In this document: positions 35,619 to 45,480 of the stretch, in pieces
Layout: every line of letters starts with the position of its first letter
Position numbering within the stretch: position 1 is the first letter of the stretch
From: Arthrospira sp. PCC 9108
GTDB taxonomy: Bacteria; Cyanobacteriota; Cyanobacteriia; Cyanobacteriales; Microcoleaceae
Direction: 5' to 3'
NCBI GenBank assembly: GCA_016745315.1
Contig: CP066886.1
Span: forward strand, 3,162,501 to 3,226,500
DNA length: 64,000 nt
Translations under genes and position numbers: made by a program
Notes under the pieces: model-generated
What the model was told of the DNA's origin: nothing
The model's database searches: none
The model's input: the letters and a program-made list of their open reading frames with translations, nothing else

Positions 35619-36157
35619 ATAGGAAGGTACAATTGTCCTGTTTTGTGCAAATTTTCGCCAATATCCCAGATAACCCCAAATGTCAGGAGGTTAACCGGAA
35701 ACACTAATCACTATCAAAGCCAGATATATTAAGAGTTTCCAGGTATCTATCCCTACTTAGTCCTGAGTCTCTCAGCCAGTATCCCCCGCCTAGCCACTGT
35801 GCTAATTATGGCTGGCGCGTCACCAGTTTGGGGAATTATGGCCATAATTGGTCTGGACTCACCACCTTAACTTACAGCTTGTTCACCAGTCGCTTAATAC
35901 ATTGCCCTCACCCTAAATCCCTCTCCCAGAGAGGGAGAGGGACTTTGAGAAGTGATCAGATGATTTCTGAACAGGCTGTAATGGGGTTTGGGTTTTTTAT
36001 GGTCGCCACCACACTCCCTAATTTGTACCGCCAATTATCCCATAATTCGGCTTTAACAGGCTTTCAATTAATCGCCAATTATCGGTTAATTGTTATTGCT
36101 TAAACTCCACAAAATCGGCTTTTATCTTATTGTCAGAAAACTTTATTTTTGAGGCAC

Positions 36158-36185
36158 TTGACATTATAATTAAATTTTGTACAAT
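36158..36185 (+). promoter_or_regulatory. Strong promoter-like motif, repeat copy 2
   Basis: Identical TTGACA-16 bp-TACAAT, 567 bp after the first. Confidence 0.6.
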
Positions 36186-36724
36186 AGAGAAAGGTATAAT
36201 TGTCCTGTTTTGTGCAAATTTTCGCCAATATCCCAGATAACCCCAACTTTGAGGAGGTTAACCGGAAACACCAATCACTACCAAAGCCATATATATCAAG
36301 AGTTTCCAGGTATCTATCCCTACTTAGTCCTGAGTCTCTCAGCCAGTATCCCCCGCCTAGCCACTGTGCTAATTATGGCTGGCGCGTCACCAGTTTGGGG
36401 AATTATGGCCATAATTGGTCTGGACTCACCACCTTAACTTACAGCTTGTTCACCAGTCGCTTAATACATTGCCCTCACCCTAAATCCCTCTCCCAGAGAG
36501 GGAGAGGGACTTTGAGAAGTGATCAGATGATTTCTGAACAGGCTGTAATGGGGTTTGGGTTTTTTATGGTCGCCACCACACTCCCTAATTTGTACCGCCA
36601 ATTATCCCATAATTCGGCTTTAACAGGCTTTCAATTAATCGCCAATTATCGGTTAATTGTTATTGCTTAAACTCCACAAAATCGGCTTTTATCTTATTGT
36701 CAGAAAACTTTATTTTTGAGGCAC

Positions 36725-36752
36725 TTGACATTATAATTAAATTTTGTACAAT
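36725..36752 (+). promoter_or_regulatory. Strong promoter-like motif, repeat copy 3
   Basis: Third TTGACA-16 bp-TACAAT, about 645 bp upstream of the SurA-type gene; a long leader would separate it from that start. Between 36998 and 37396 no gene is visible. Confidence 0.6.
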
Positions 36753-37396
36753 AGAGAAAGGTATAATTGTCCTGTTTTGTGCAAATTTTCGCCAATATCC
36801 CAGATAACCCCAACTTTGAGGAGGTTAACCGGAAACACCAATCACTACCAAAGCCATATATATCAAGAGTTTCCAGGTGTCTATCCCTACTTAGTCCTGA
36901 GTCTCTCAGCCAGTATCCCCCGCCTAGCCACTGTGCTAATTATGGCTGGCGCGTCACCAGTTTGGGGAATTATGGCCATAATTGGTCTGGACTCATTACC
37001 TTAATTAAGTGTAAGGCATATCACAAAACACGGAATTTGTCAATAGCCCAAATAAAAAAATGTTTAAATGTTGTGGAGAAGGGGAAAAGAGGAGATCAGC
37101 AATTGAGGGGGGGTCAATTAATGTTCCTGATGCGATCGCTACAGATTGGCAATGGTATATAAGAGAGAGTAGCTGAACTGATGATGCAATATGTAGAATA
37201 TATTAGGCAATAATTTAGGGAAGCCAGTGGTATGGCAGGCGGAACCGAAACTTGTTTTGCTTCGTCAGGACAGGAGCGGCAAAAGGTCTGTTATCATCGG
37301 TGCTTAATATGAAAAACTTGCATAAACACAATCATTACCCTAGGGTAGTGAAGCGATAAAAGCTCAGGGGGAAGCCCCAGTCAGTGGGAGAGAGCA

Positions 37397-38149
37397 ATGA
37401 CCGGAGTGTATAAAGTCGGAGAGACTATTATTAAGGCAGAGGAGATCCCGTCGCGGCTAAAGCACTATCAGATGATGGTGCCATTTGTGCGTGAGGTAAT
37501 TTTAGACGAAGCGATCGCCGAGATTACCTGCACAGAAGAGGAAGCAGCGGCGGCGCTGGAAAAATTTGCAGCCCAACACCAACTGACCTCTCCAGAAGCT
37601 CAAAAGGCCTGGTTAAACTTAAATAAACTAACCTTAGAAGAAGCTCAGGCGATCGCCGAGCGTCCGATTAAAATAGAAAAATTCAAGCGGGAACGGTGGA
37701 CTAACAAAGTAGAAAGCTACTTTATCACCCGGAAAAGTAGCCTAGATCATGTAGTGTATTCTTTAATCAGGACCAAAAATCCTGGACTAGCCCACGAATT
37801 GTATTTTCGTATATCCGAAGGAGAGCAAGAATTTTCCGAAGCGGCACGGGAATACTCAGAGGGGCCAGAATCTCGGACTGGTGGAATCATGGGGCCGGTG
37901 TCCTTAGCCCAACCCCACCCAGCAATTAGTAAACTGTTAGCAGTAAGTCAACCGGGACAACTGTGGCCCCCGCGTCCCTTATCAGAATGGATGGTAATTA
38001 TTAGACTAGAAAAATTCATCCCAGCCCAACTCGATGAGTCCATGCGCCGTCATTTAATTGACGAACTATTTGAGACTTGGCTCCGAGAGGAAATAGCCAA
38101 AGTTGGCTGTCTTGAACCCCTGCATACTGAGGTGTCTTCCGTATCATGA
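37397..38149 (+). CDS. PpiC/SurA-type peptidyl-prolyl isomerase of the secretion operon
   Basis: 250 residues. The central-to-C-terminal parvulin domain (YSLIRTKNPGLAHELYFRISEGEQEFSEAAREYSEGPESRTGGIMGPVSLAQPHP) matches the PpiC rotamase; an N-terminal SurA_N-like helical region precedes it. There is no signal peptide, so it probably acts in the cytoplasm on the exporter's substrate. GGGAGAG lies 5 bp before the ATG. Its stop overlaps the ABC transporter start by ATGA, so the two are translationally coupled. Isomerase-ABC-HlyD is a known arrangement in cyanobacterial type I secretion loci. Confidence 0.88.
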   Translation: MTGVYKVGETIIKAEEIPSRLKHYQMMVPFVREVILDEAIAEITCTEEEAAAALEKFAAQHQLTSPEAQKAWLNLNKLTLEEAQAIAERPIKIEKFKRERWTNKVESYFITRKSSLDHVVYSLIRTKNPGLAHELYFRISEGEQEFSEAAREYSEGPESRTGGIMGPVSLAQPHPAISKLLAVSQPGQLWPPRPLSEWMVIIRLEKFIPAQLDESMRRHLIDELFETWLREEIAKVGCLEPLHTEVSSVS

Positions 38150-41130
38150 CCACATCTGCCGTTTCCAACCTACAGATCCAGGAATTTCTGCTGGAAACTA
38201 GCCCCTTCGATCGCATCAGCGAAAAGGGGCTACGAGACATATTACCCCAATGTCAGTTATTAAGCTACCGGACAGGACAACCAATTTTTGAGCGAGACAA
38301 ACTCCCCACCCAGGTAGCAGTAATTTATCAGGGACAAGCTCGACTGTTAGCTTATGACTCCAGAAGCCAACGCCATACCAGCTTACAACTACTAGGAGCC
38401 AAAGAAATCCTGGGATGGGCTGGTTTACTAAGGGGAGTTCCCTGCGAAACAGTGATCGCTTCGACAGAGATGATTTGTATAAGCATCCCGGCGGCGGTCT
38501 TTATTAAACTAATGGATAAAGAGCCCCAGTTTGCGGAGGCATTTAGAGACCATGCAGCCATATCAGAAGTATTTGAGTTACTGAGCCAAAACCTGCAACA
38601 GGTAGCGAACTCCGGCGGTAACATCAAAGAAATGACCAAAGAATATTGGCCAGATGCGATCGTCGTCAACCTCCTAAACGGTCAAACCAAAGGCTCAGAT
38701 CTAAAATTCAGACTAGATACTAATCGACTCTGGTTAGTTAGTAGCGGAGTGGTGGGAGATTACTCCGTCGGAAATGGCATCAATTTAGAAACCTTGGGTA
38801 AAAGCCTGAAAGTAGAAGGACCCAGGGGAGCGCGACTGGTAGGGTTGCGACAGGCTCCGACACACACCGAAGTAATATCGGAAGAAGACACATCACAAGA
38901 CGGGTTAAAAGCATTATTACCCCATGTTATCCCTGCGCCAGAAACCCCCCCAGAGCCAGAAATAGACTCCTCCCAACAAATTCAAAGATTTCCCGTAGTG
39001 AGGGGACGGGGTACTGTTGACGCTCCCTTAGCTTGCTTTAATATGTTGAGCAAGCATTTTCGGGTAAATTTCCGCAAAGAACTAATTCGGCGCATCATTG
39101 AAGGTCAGCTAGAAACTGCGGGTTCTCTAACCCTACAAGCCTGTGGGGCGATCGCTCAAATGATGGGAATTACCGCCCAGTTAGTGCAAGTCCCCTCCAA
39201 AGCCTTATGCCGACTCAAAGCTCCCGCCATGATCCCGTGGCGAAATAGCTTTGCCATCATTTATAGCATCAGCGAAAAACAACTGATCATGGCATCCCCG
39301 GAAGAAGGGATAGTAAAGATGCGCCCTGGCCAGTTTGTGGAAGTTTACGGAGAAGCCTGTCAAGTTCTCCTACTCCAAGAAACCAAAGGTGATCAGCAGG
39401 AACAGTTCAGCTTTTGGTGGTTTGTTCCAGCCATTATGGAACACCGGGGAGTCTTTATAGAAGTCCTGCTCTCCTCCTTCTTTGTGCAACTCTTCGGCTT
39501 GGTTAACCCCCTGCTGACCATGATCATCATCGATAAGGTGATGGGACAGCGTAACATTGACGCTCTCAATATTTTGGCATTTTTGATGTTGGGGGTAGCT
39601 CTATTTGAAGCCCTACTCTCAGCCTTGCGAACATACCTGTTTGTTGATACCACCAACCGACTCGATGTTAAACTCAGTTCCGAAGTAATTGACCACCTAT
39701 TGCGCCTACCTCTCAACTATTTCGATAACCGCAAAGTAGGAGACTTGATGGCACGGGTTGGGGAACTCAGTAATATTCGTAACTTCCTCACAGGTACAGC
39801 CTTAACGGTTGTGTTAGACGCGGTTTTCTCCGTCGTTTATGTGGCGGTCATGTTCTATCTGAATGTGACTATGGCTCTAGTAGCCTTAGCACCCCTACCC
39901 CTGTTTGCTCTGATTATTGTCATCAACTCCCCGATTATCCAAAGACTACTCAGGAGAAAAGCCGAGTTGTACGGTCACTCCCAAGCCTATCTGGTGGAGG
40001 TGCTTAACGGTATGCAAACCGTCAAAGCTCAAAATATTGAGTTGACCTCCCGCTGGGAATGGCAGGGACGCTATGCCCGTTATATGAGCTCTAGTTTTAA
40101 AACTATTCTCACCCAGACCGCTGCTAACTCCATCAGTGGCTTTTTGAATAAACTTTCAGCCCTAGCCCTATTGTGGGTAGGTGCATATTTGGTAATTAAC
40201 AATGAATTAACTATCGGGGGATTGATTGCCTTCCGAATTATTGCCGGAAACGTCACCGGATCTCTGTTGCGCTTTGTCAGTGTGTGGCAGAGTTTCCAAG
40301 AGGTGGGAATGTCTGTAGAACGTCTGCGAGATGTCTTAGATACGGCTCCCGAAGCTGATGAAGCCGATCGCAATAATATCCCCATGCCGGAAATTGATGG
40401 CTCTGTTATCTTTGAAGAGGTATCTTTCCGTTTTGGACCCAGTGGCCCTTTGCAATTGGCAAATATTAATTTAGAATTCCCAGCCGGTTCCTTTGTGGCA
40501 ATTGTCGGGTTGAGTGGTTCAGGTAAAAGTACCTTGATGAAAATCCTCGAACGTCTCTATCCACCTATGTCCGGCCGGGTTAAAATTGATAATTACGATA
40601 TCAATAAGGTCGAACTATATTCCCTCCGTCGTCAAATTGGGGTGGTGCTTCAGGATACTTTGCTATTTAGTGGGACAGTACAGGAAAATATCGCCCTCAC
40701 TAACCCAGAAGCTAGTACCGATGAAATTATCCGAGCCGCTAAGGTCGCTGATGCCCATGAGTTTATTATGGGTTTACCTAATGGGTACAATACGGTGGTG
40801 GGTGAGCGTGGTTCCGGTCTCTCCGGTGGACAGCGACAACGGATTGCGATCGCCCGTACCGTTCTCCAAAAGCCAAGACTATTGATTCTTGATGAGGCAA
40901 CTAGCGCCCTCGATTATCAGTCAGAACGCTTAGTTAGTCAAAATCTCAGTCAAGAATTTCATGATCGGACGGTGTTCTTTATTACCCACCGCCTCAGCGC
41001 TATCAAAAATGCTGATGCTATCATTATGATGGATCAAGGGTCGATCGTAGAACAAGGAACCCATGATGAGTTAATGGCTATCAAAGGACGTTACTATTGC
41101 CTGTATCAACAGCAAGAGGCACAACAGTAA
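38146..41130 (+). CDS. Type I secretion ABC transporter with N-terminal cyclic-nucleotide-binding domain
   Basis: 994 residues. About 15-150: CNB-type domain (LLSYRTGQPIFERD, VIYQGQARLLAYD, ILGWAGLLRG). About 280-415: C39-like domain (LACFNMLSKHFRVNFRKELIRR) without the DCGxAC catalytic cysteine box, so probably docking rather than proteolysis. About 430-720: six-helix exporter membrane domain. About 745-990: nucleotide-binding domain with Walker A GLSGSGKST, signature LSGGQRQR, Walker B LLILDEATS and the H-loop ITHRLS. It is similar in layout to HlyB/HetC-type exporters. It forms the inner-membrane pump with the HlyD protein downstream. Confidence 0.92.
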   Translation: MTTSAVSNLQIQEFLLETSPFDRISEKGLRDILPQCQLLSYRTGQPIFERDKLPTQVAVIYQGQARLLAYDSRSQRHTSLQLLGAKEILGWAGLLRGVPCETVIASTEMICISIPAAVFIKLMDKEPQFAEAFRDHAAISEVFELLSQNLQQVANSGGNIKEMTKEYWPDAIVVNLLNGQTKGSDLKFRLDTNRLWLVSSGVVGDYSVGNGINLETLGKSLKVEGPRGARLVGLRQAPTHTEVISEEDTSQDGLKALLPHVIPAPETPPEPEIDSSQQIQRFPVVRGRGTVDAPLACFNMLSKHFRVNFRKELIRRIIEGQLETAGSLTLQACGAIAQMMGITAQLVQVPSKALCRLKAPAMIPWRNSFAIIYSISEKQLIMASPEEGIVKMRPGQFVEVYGEACQVLLLQETKGDQQEQFSFWWFVPAIMEHRGVFIEVLLSSFFVQLFGLVNPLLTMIIIDKVMGQRNIDALNILAFLMLGVALFEALLSALRTYLFVDTTNRLDVKLSSEVIDHLLRLPLNYFDNRKVGDLMARVGELSNIRNFLTGTALTVVLDAVFSVVYVAVMFYLNVTMALVALAPLPLFALIIVINSPIIQRLLRRKAELYGHSQAYLVEVLNGMQTVKAQNIELTSRWEWQGRYARYMSSSFKTILTQTAANSISGFLNKLSALALLWVGAYLVINNELTIGGLIAFRIIAGNVTGSLLRFVSVWQSFQEVGMSVERLRDVLDTAPEADEADRNNIPMPEIDGSVIFEEVSFRFGPSGPLQLANINLEFPAGSFVAIVGLSGSGKSTLMKILERLYPPMSGRVKIDNYDINKVELYSLRRQIGVVLQDTLLFSGTVQENIALTNPEASTDEIIRAAKVADAHEFIMGLPNGYNTVVGERGSGLSGGQRQRIAIARTVLQKPRLLILDEATSALDYQSERLVSQNLSQEFHDRTVFFITHRLSAIKNADAIIMMDQGSIVEQGTHDELMAIKGRYYCLYQQQEAQQ

Positions 41131-41210
41131 GGCGATCAACGTCATTGGTGGTAGAGGAGTCGAGTTTTTAAGCATTTTCTATTGGTATTGAACAACAGAT
41201 AACAGAACTT

Positions 41211-43088
41211 ATGAAATCAGCATCTATTTCTGAACAACCGGTCATCCTAGAAAAACCTGGTCTCCTCTCCCACTTGTTTCTGTGGATGATTATGCTAGTA
41301 AGCACCACATCCGTCATTTGGGCTTATTTTGCTAATATTGAGCAAACAGTCCCAGCTATGGGACAATTGGCCCTGACATCGGGAGCTAGGGAAATTCAAG
41401 CCCCAACTACTGGCGCGGTGGTCCGCTTGCACGTCGAAAATGGCGATCGGGTCGAAAGAAATCAGCCTATACTGACTTTTAGCCCCACTAATCCTAGCGC
41501 TGATCTGCGCGCCGTTGAAAGTTTGCGAGCCGCCCTAGAAAAGGAAAACGAGTTCTATGAGAGCATTGTTAATAATCAAATTACTACTAACTTACCCCCA
41601 CAGTTAGCAGATTTGGTCAGAGACCGAGAAGCCCGCATTCAAGAAAATCAAACTCTACAATCCTTGGTGGACGAACTTTACCATGACCGAGGAACTGCTG
41701 TCAGTTTTAGCCCGAATATGGCGGGTTTGGTCGCTAACTATCGCGCTGAATACCAATCCAGAGTCGCGGCGGGTGAACTGAGAATTCAAGAACTGGAAAA
41801 ACAATCGATTCAAAATCAAGATACCCTGGCGGCTGCCCGTCAACAACTGCGCTATATTGAAAATCAATTGACCTATTCTGAACAACAGTTAAACTTGGCT
41901 GGCAATCAGTTATCTAAGTCTGAGGAACTCCTGAGTGTTAATGAATCGATTTTAGCTCAAATTTCTCCCTTGGTTGAGCAAGGGGCTATGTCTGACCTGC
42001 AACGCAAACAGCAAGAACAGGATATCCTCAGAAACCAAAATGAGGTGCTGCGACAACAAGACCAAATTCAACAACGACAAGGTGAAATTAATCAGCGCCG
42101 CCGGGATATTGAACAACAAAGAGCCGAAATTGAACGGCTACAGAATGAGGAACAACGTATCCAGACATCTATTGCTCGCACTAGGCAGGAGTTGCAAAAT
42201 ACTAAGGACTCCTGGGCTAGAGATATCTATAGTCGTATTCAAGAAAATCATAAACAAATTGCCAGCGCTGATTCTCAACTCAGCCGTTTGCGGTTGGACA
42301 ATGAAAAAAGAATCTCTGACATTAAGTCTCAAATCGAAAAGTTGCAGGAACAGAGAAATACTCAGGTTTTGAGAGCGCCCGCATCGGGGATTATCTTTGA
42401 ATTGCAGCCTTCGACTAAATCTAATGCTGCTTTGGATATGAATCAGGATGAGATTTGCTCCTATGTCATCAATTCTATTCTCCGACCTGGCGATCCGATG
42501 CCTTCCCGTTGTGATGAAGCCTATTTTGAGGCTCAACAAACTCAACCTCTGCTGACGATTTTAGATGACGATGAAGGCTTAAAAGCAGAAGTTCATATCA
42601 ATAATAGTGATATGGCGCTGGTGTTAAATGCTCTGCGGGTTAAACGGGAATTGTTGACTCCTTTTGACGGCAAGGAAGTGGCAGGAGAGGTGATTGAGTG
42701 TCAGGTGGAAAAAGACTGTATCTGTCCTACCTCGGCGGCGGCGCGAGAGCAAATTGGTATTGCTGATGAGCAGTGTATTGGCGTGGAAGTTAATATTGAT
42801 GCCTTCCCTTCTAATGAGTTTGGCACGGTTCCGGGTGAGTTGATATGGATTAGCCAAAATGCTATTCCTCCAGAAGAAGGTCGCCCATTCTTTTCCTTTA
42901 GGGCAAATATTAAGCTGGAAAGACAATATTTTATGCTCAATGAAGATGTACCAGGACAGGAGGTGACAATTAAATTGCAGTCTGGTATGGCGGTCAATAC
43001 TAAGGTTAATATCGGTAAGCGCACGGTTTTGCAAATGCTGTTTAGCCGACTCACAGGTAAGTTTGAAAGTATCACTAACTTGAGATAA
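41211..43088 (+). CDS. HlyD-family membrane fusion protein
   Basis: 625 residues. A short cytoplasmic tail, one membrane helix (about 24-44, LFLWMIMLVSTTSVIWAYF), then a biotinyl-lipoyl-like half motif (GAREIQAPTTGAVVRLHVENGDRVERNQPIL). A long Gln/Glu-rich coiled coil follows (about 180-390), then the second lipoyl half (VLRAPASGIIFELQPS) and a beta-barrel region. It bridges the ABC pump to an outer-membrane TolC-type channel, not encoded here. The family is sure; the cargo is unknown. Confidence 0.9.
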   Translation: MKSASISEQPVILEKPGLLSHLFLWMIMLVSTTSVIWAYFANIEQTVPAMGQLALTSGAREIQAPTTGAVVRLHVENGDRVERNQPILTFSPTNPSADLRAVESLRAALEKENEFYESIVNNQITTNLPPQLADLVRDREARIQENQTLQSLVDELYHDRGTAVSFSPNMAGLVANYRAEYQSRVAAGELRIQELEKQSIQNQDTLAAARQQLRYIENQLTYSEQQLNLAGNQLSKSEELLSVNESILAQISPLVEQGAMSDLQRKQQEQDILRNQNEVLRQQDQIQQRQGEINQRRRDIEQQRAEIERLQNEEQRIQTSIARTRQELQNTKDSWARDIYSRIQENHKQIASADSQLSRLRLDNEKRISDIKSQIEKLQEQRNTQVLRAPASGIIFELQPSTKSNAALDMNQDEICSYVINSILRPGDPMPSRCDEAYFEAQQTQPLLTILDDDEGLKAEVHINNSDMALVLNALRVKRELLTPFDGKEVAGEVIECQVEKDCICPTSAAAREQIGIADEQCIGVEVNIDAFPSNEFGTVPGELIWISQNAIPPEEGRPFFSFRANIKLERQYFMLNEDVPGQEVTIKLQSGMAVNTKVNIGKRTVLQMLFSRLTGKFESITNLR

Positions 43089-43104
43089 GCCTAATTGACT
43101 TTAA

Positions 43105-44871
43105 ATGTTTGATACCCCTCGGCGATCGCTACTTAAATTTCATCATTCTGGGTTGTGGGTTGGTTATCTACTTCCTGTGCTATCTGCGATCGCTTTTGTG
43201 GGGTACTTTGCTGTAGATGTGCCTTCCTTTGACCAGTGGGTTTTACCCGGTTTATTTGAAAAGACCGCTAACGGAAATTTAACCTTTCCTGATTTATTTG
43301 CTCTTCACAACACCCATAGAATTTTCTTTCCCAGACTGATTTTTATCGGTCTGGGTTTTCTGTCACAATGGAATATTAAAGCCGAATTATATTTTAGTCT
43401 GGGTCTGGCAATTATCTCGTTTTTGGGGTTATATAAATTGTCACTTTCAGCTAATGGGGTGACTCATATTTACCTCTTTCATCTCGCTAATTTTCTCGCC
43501 TGTATTCTGTTTTTTTCCCTCAATCAAGAATGGCTTTGGGGATTTCAAATCCCCATTTTTTTGATTAACTTTTGCATCATTTTCGCCCTGTTAATCTTTA
43601 TGCCAAGTCCCTTAAATCCTCGCCATAAGTTCTTGATAGCTGCTGGTTTATGTGCGATCGCTAGTTTTTCCTCCGCTCAAGGTTTGGTGTCCTGGTTGGC
43701 GGTTATGCCTTCCCTAATTTCTCTACCAGGAAATGCTACACAACAAAGAAAGCGATCGCTTATTTGGTTACTCCTCTTTTTGCTATCCTGTGGATTATAT
43801 GCCATTGGTTATCAACGGGAACCATTATCTATTACCCTCTCTGGTTGGGAGCGAGTTTATACCTTTATTCACTTTTGGTTAAATGTTCTCGCTGCACCCA
43901 TAGTTCAATCTCCCCAAATCTCCTGGTTATTGGGCTTAGTAATTATCATATTTTTCCTGTATTTACTATACTATCATAGCCGAAAATACTCCAAATTTCA
44001 AACATTTTTAGATGCTAGTCCCTGGATTTCTTTGGGCATATTTTCCCTATTAACATCTCTATTAATGACCTGGGGAAGAGTAGATTTAGGCGCGAACTAT
44101 CCCCTAACAGCCGTTCGCTATACCAGCCATACCACATTATTACTAATTGCCATAGTTTATCTCAGCATTCAGTGGATTTCTGAGAAGTATGCTAGTTTTA
44201 ACTTGCCTATTCCTACTTTAATTTATAGCTTTATTTGTGGGATTTTAGCCTGTTTGGTTTGGGTGAGTTCAGGAAATGCGATCGCCAGAGTTCAGACCAA
44301 TTTATTTTATAGCCAAACCGCCCAAACTTGTCTATATTTATTTCCCTATTTGGACTCACAATCAACCTTTTTTCAAAACTCCCCGCAACGTTGTTTACTC
44401 CCCCTCAGTAGATCGACTTGGTGGATTCAAGAAGGCGTAGAATCTCTCCAAAATATCGGCTTTAGAAACTTCGCCAACCAGCTTAAATTCACCGATAGTC
44501 CTGACTTAAACTATGGTTATATTGACTTTCCCTTAAATCCTGATTCTCCCCAAGTCATTCAATCATCAGAATCCTTAACTCTTAGAGGTTGGGCTATTTT
44601 ACCAGACCGAGACCAACAACCACAATTAGTATTTTTATCTAAAGACGACCAACAGCTATTTTTTGCTAGTGCTTATGTAAACTTATACAGTCCTGACTTA
44701 GCCGATATTCTCCAAAGCGATCGCTACCAACAATCAAGATGGACAACCACCCTCCCCCCCCAATCTCTACCACCCGGAGAAACCCAAATCAAGGCTTGGG
44801 TTTATGACCCAGAGCAACATCAATTTTTTCGCCTCAATGGACAGATAATTGTGCAAATTACTCCACTTTGA
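43105..44871 (+). CDS. Polytopic membrane protein, possibly glycan-related
   Basis: 588 residues with about ten to twelve hydrophobic segments in the first 430 residues (for example AIISFLGLYKLSLS, LIWLLLFLLSCGLYAIGY, LLGLVIIIFFLYLLYY). A soluble C-terminal beta domain follows (ESLTLRGWAILPDRDQQPQLVFLS ... KAWVYDPEQHQFFRLNG), of the kind found on some membrane glycosyltransferases and polysaccharide proteins. It lies 16 bp after hlyD, hence is likely co-transcribed, and just before the rhamnose genes. No catalytic motif is recognised. Confidence 0.65.
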   Translation: MFDTPRRSLLKFHHSGLWVGYLLPVLSAIAFVGYFAVDVPSFDQWVLPGLFEKTANGNLTFPDLFALHNTHRIFFPRLIFIGLGFLSQWNIKAELYFSLGLAIISFLGLYKLSLSANGVTHIYLFHLANFLACILFFSLNQEWLWGFQIPIFLINFCIIFALLIFMPSPLNPRHKFLIAAGLCAIASFSSAQGLVSWLAVMPSLISLPGNATQQRKRSLIWLLLFLLSCGLYAIGYQREPLSITLSGWERVYTFIHFWLNVLAAPIVQSPQISWLLGLVIIIFFLYLLYYHSRKYSKFQTFLDASPWISLGIFSLLTSLLMTWGRVDLGANYPLTAVRYTSHTTLLLIAIVYLSIQWISEKYASFNLPIPTLIYSFICGILACLVWVSSGNAIARVQTNLFYSQTAQTCLYLFPYLDSQSTFFQNSPQRCLLPLSRSTWWIQEGVESLQNIGFRNFANQLKFTDSPDLNYGYIDFPLNPDSPQVIQSSESLTLRGWAILPDRDQQPQLVFLSKDDQQLFFASAYVNLYSPDLADILQSDRYQQSRWTTTLPPQSLPPGETQIKAWVYDPEQHQFFRLNGQIIVQITPL

Positions 44872-44931
44872 TTATTTTATATCCCCCCATATAGTAAACT
44901 AGAGATTGATGCCATTTTGTGGAACTGTCAA

Positions 44932-45480
44932 ATGAACGTTATTCCCACGAAAATTCCTGATGTTTTCCTCGTCGAACCGAAAGTTTTTGGAGACCATCGC
45001 GGTTTTTTCTTTGAAAGTTTTAACCAGAAAGTATTTACCGAAAAAACAGGTGTGACCACAGACTTTGTACAAGACAATCATTCTCGGTCTAGTCAAGGAG
45101 TGTTGCGGGGTCTCCATTATCAAATTCAACAAACCCAAGGTAAACTACTGAGGGTAGTCCTGGGAGAAGTCTTTGATGTAGCAGTAGATATTCGGAAAAG
45201 TTCCCCAACTTTTGGTCAGTGGGTAGGCTATTATCTCAGTGCTGAAAATAAGCAACAATTATGGATTCCTCCCGGGTTTGCTCATGGTTTTTTAGTAACC
45301 TCTCCTGTAGCCGAAGTTCTCTATAAAACCACTGATTATTATGCACCACAGTATGAGCGATCGCTTCTCTGGAATGACCCAGACATCGCCATTCAATGGC
45401 CCCTAGAATCCCTAGAACCTAAATTATCTGAAAAAGATAAAAATGCCCACACCTTGACCAATGCAGAAATTTTTGAATAA
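44932..45480 (+). CDS. rfbC: dTDP-4-dehydrorhamnose 3,5-epimerase
   Basis: Third step of dTDP-L-rhamnose synthesis. The 182-residue cupin has the catalytic RGLHYQ histidine, the HGFLV segment, and the tyrosine/aspartate region LYKTTDYYAPQYERSLLWNDPDI. The ATG at 44932 (MNVIPTKIPDVF) is preferred over a TTG five codons earlier. The stop overlaps the rfbD start (TAATG). rfbB (4,6-dehydratase) is not in the window. Confidence 0.95.
   Translation: MNVIPTKIPDVFLVEPKVFGDHRGFFFESFNQKVFTEKTGVTTDFVQDNHSRSSQGVLRGLHYQIQQTQGKLLRVVLGEVFDVAVDIRKSSPTFGQWVGYYLSAENKQQLWIPPGFAHGFLVTSPVAEVLYKTTDYYAPQYERSLLWNDPDIAIQWPLESLEPKLSEKDKNAHTLTNAEIFE

Larger units (their letters stand above)
35414..36998. repeat. 567-bp tandem repeat, about 2.8 copies
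   Basis: Copies begin ATGGGGTTTGGGTTTTTTAT at 35414, 35981 and 36548, exactly 567 bp apart; the third breaks off at about 36998. Copies 2 and 3 are almost identical, and the first lies over the last 13 codons of the 1147-residue gene with more differences. Each full copy contains a promoter-like motif and a CCCTCTCCCAGAGAGGGAGAGGG hairpin dispersed widely in cyanobacteria. Open frames inside are not conserved genes. Confidence 0.93.

Noticed and set aside
36177..37162. Open frames of 86-156 codons in the 567-bp repeats
   Set aside because: They recur only because the DNA repeats, overlap in two frames, and resemble no protein; the promoter and hairpin motifs better explain the sequence.
41974..42545. 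Frames on both strands within the HlyD coiled coil
   Set aside because: Low-complexity Gln/Glu coding makes alternative frames open; they have no independent signal.
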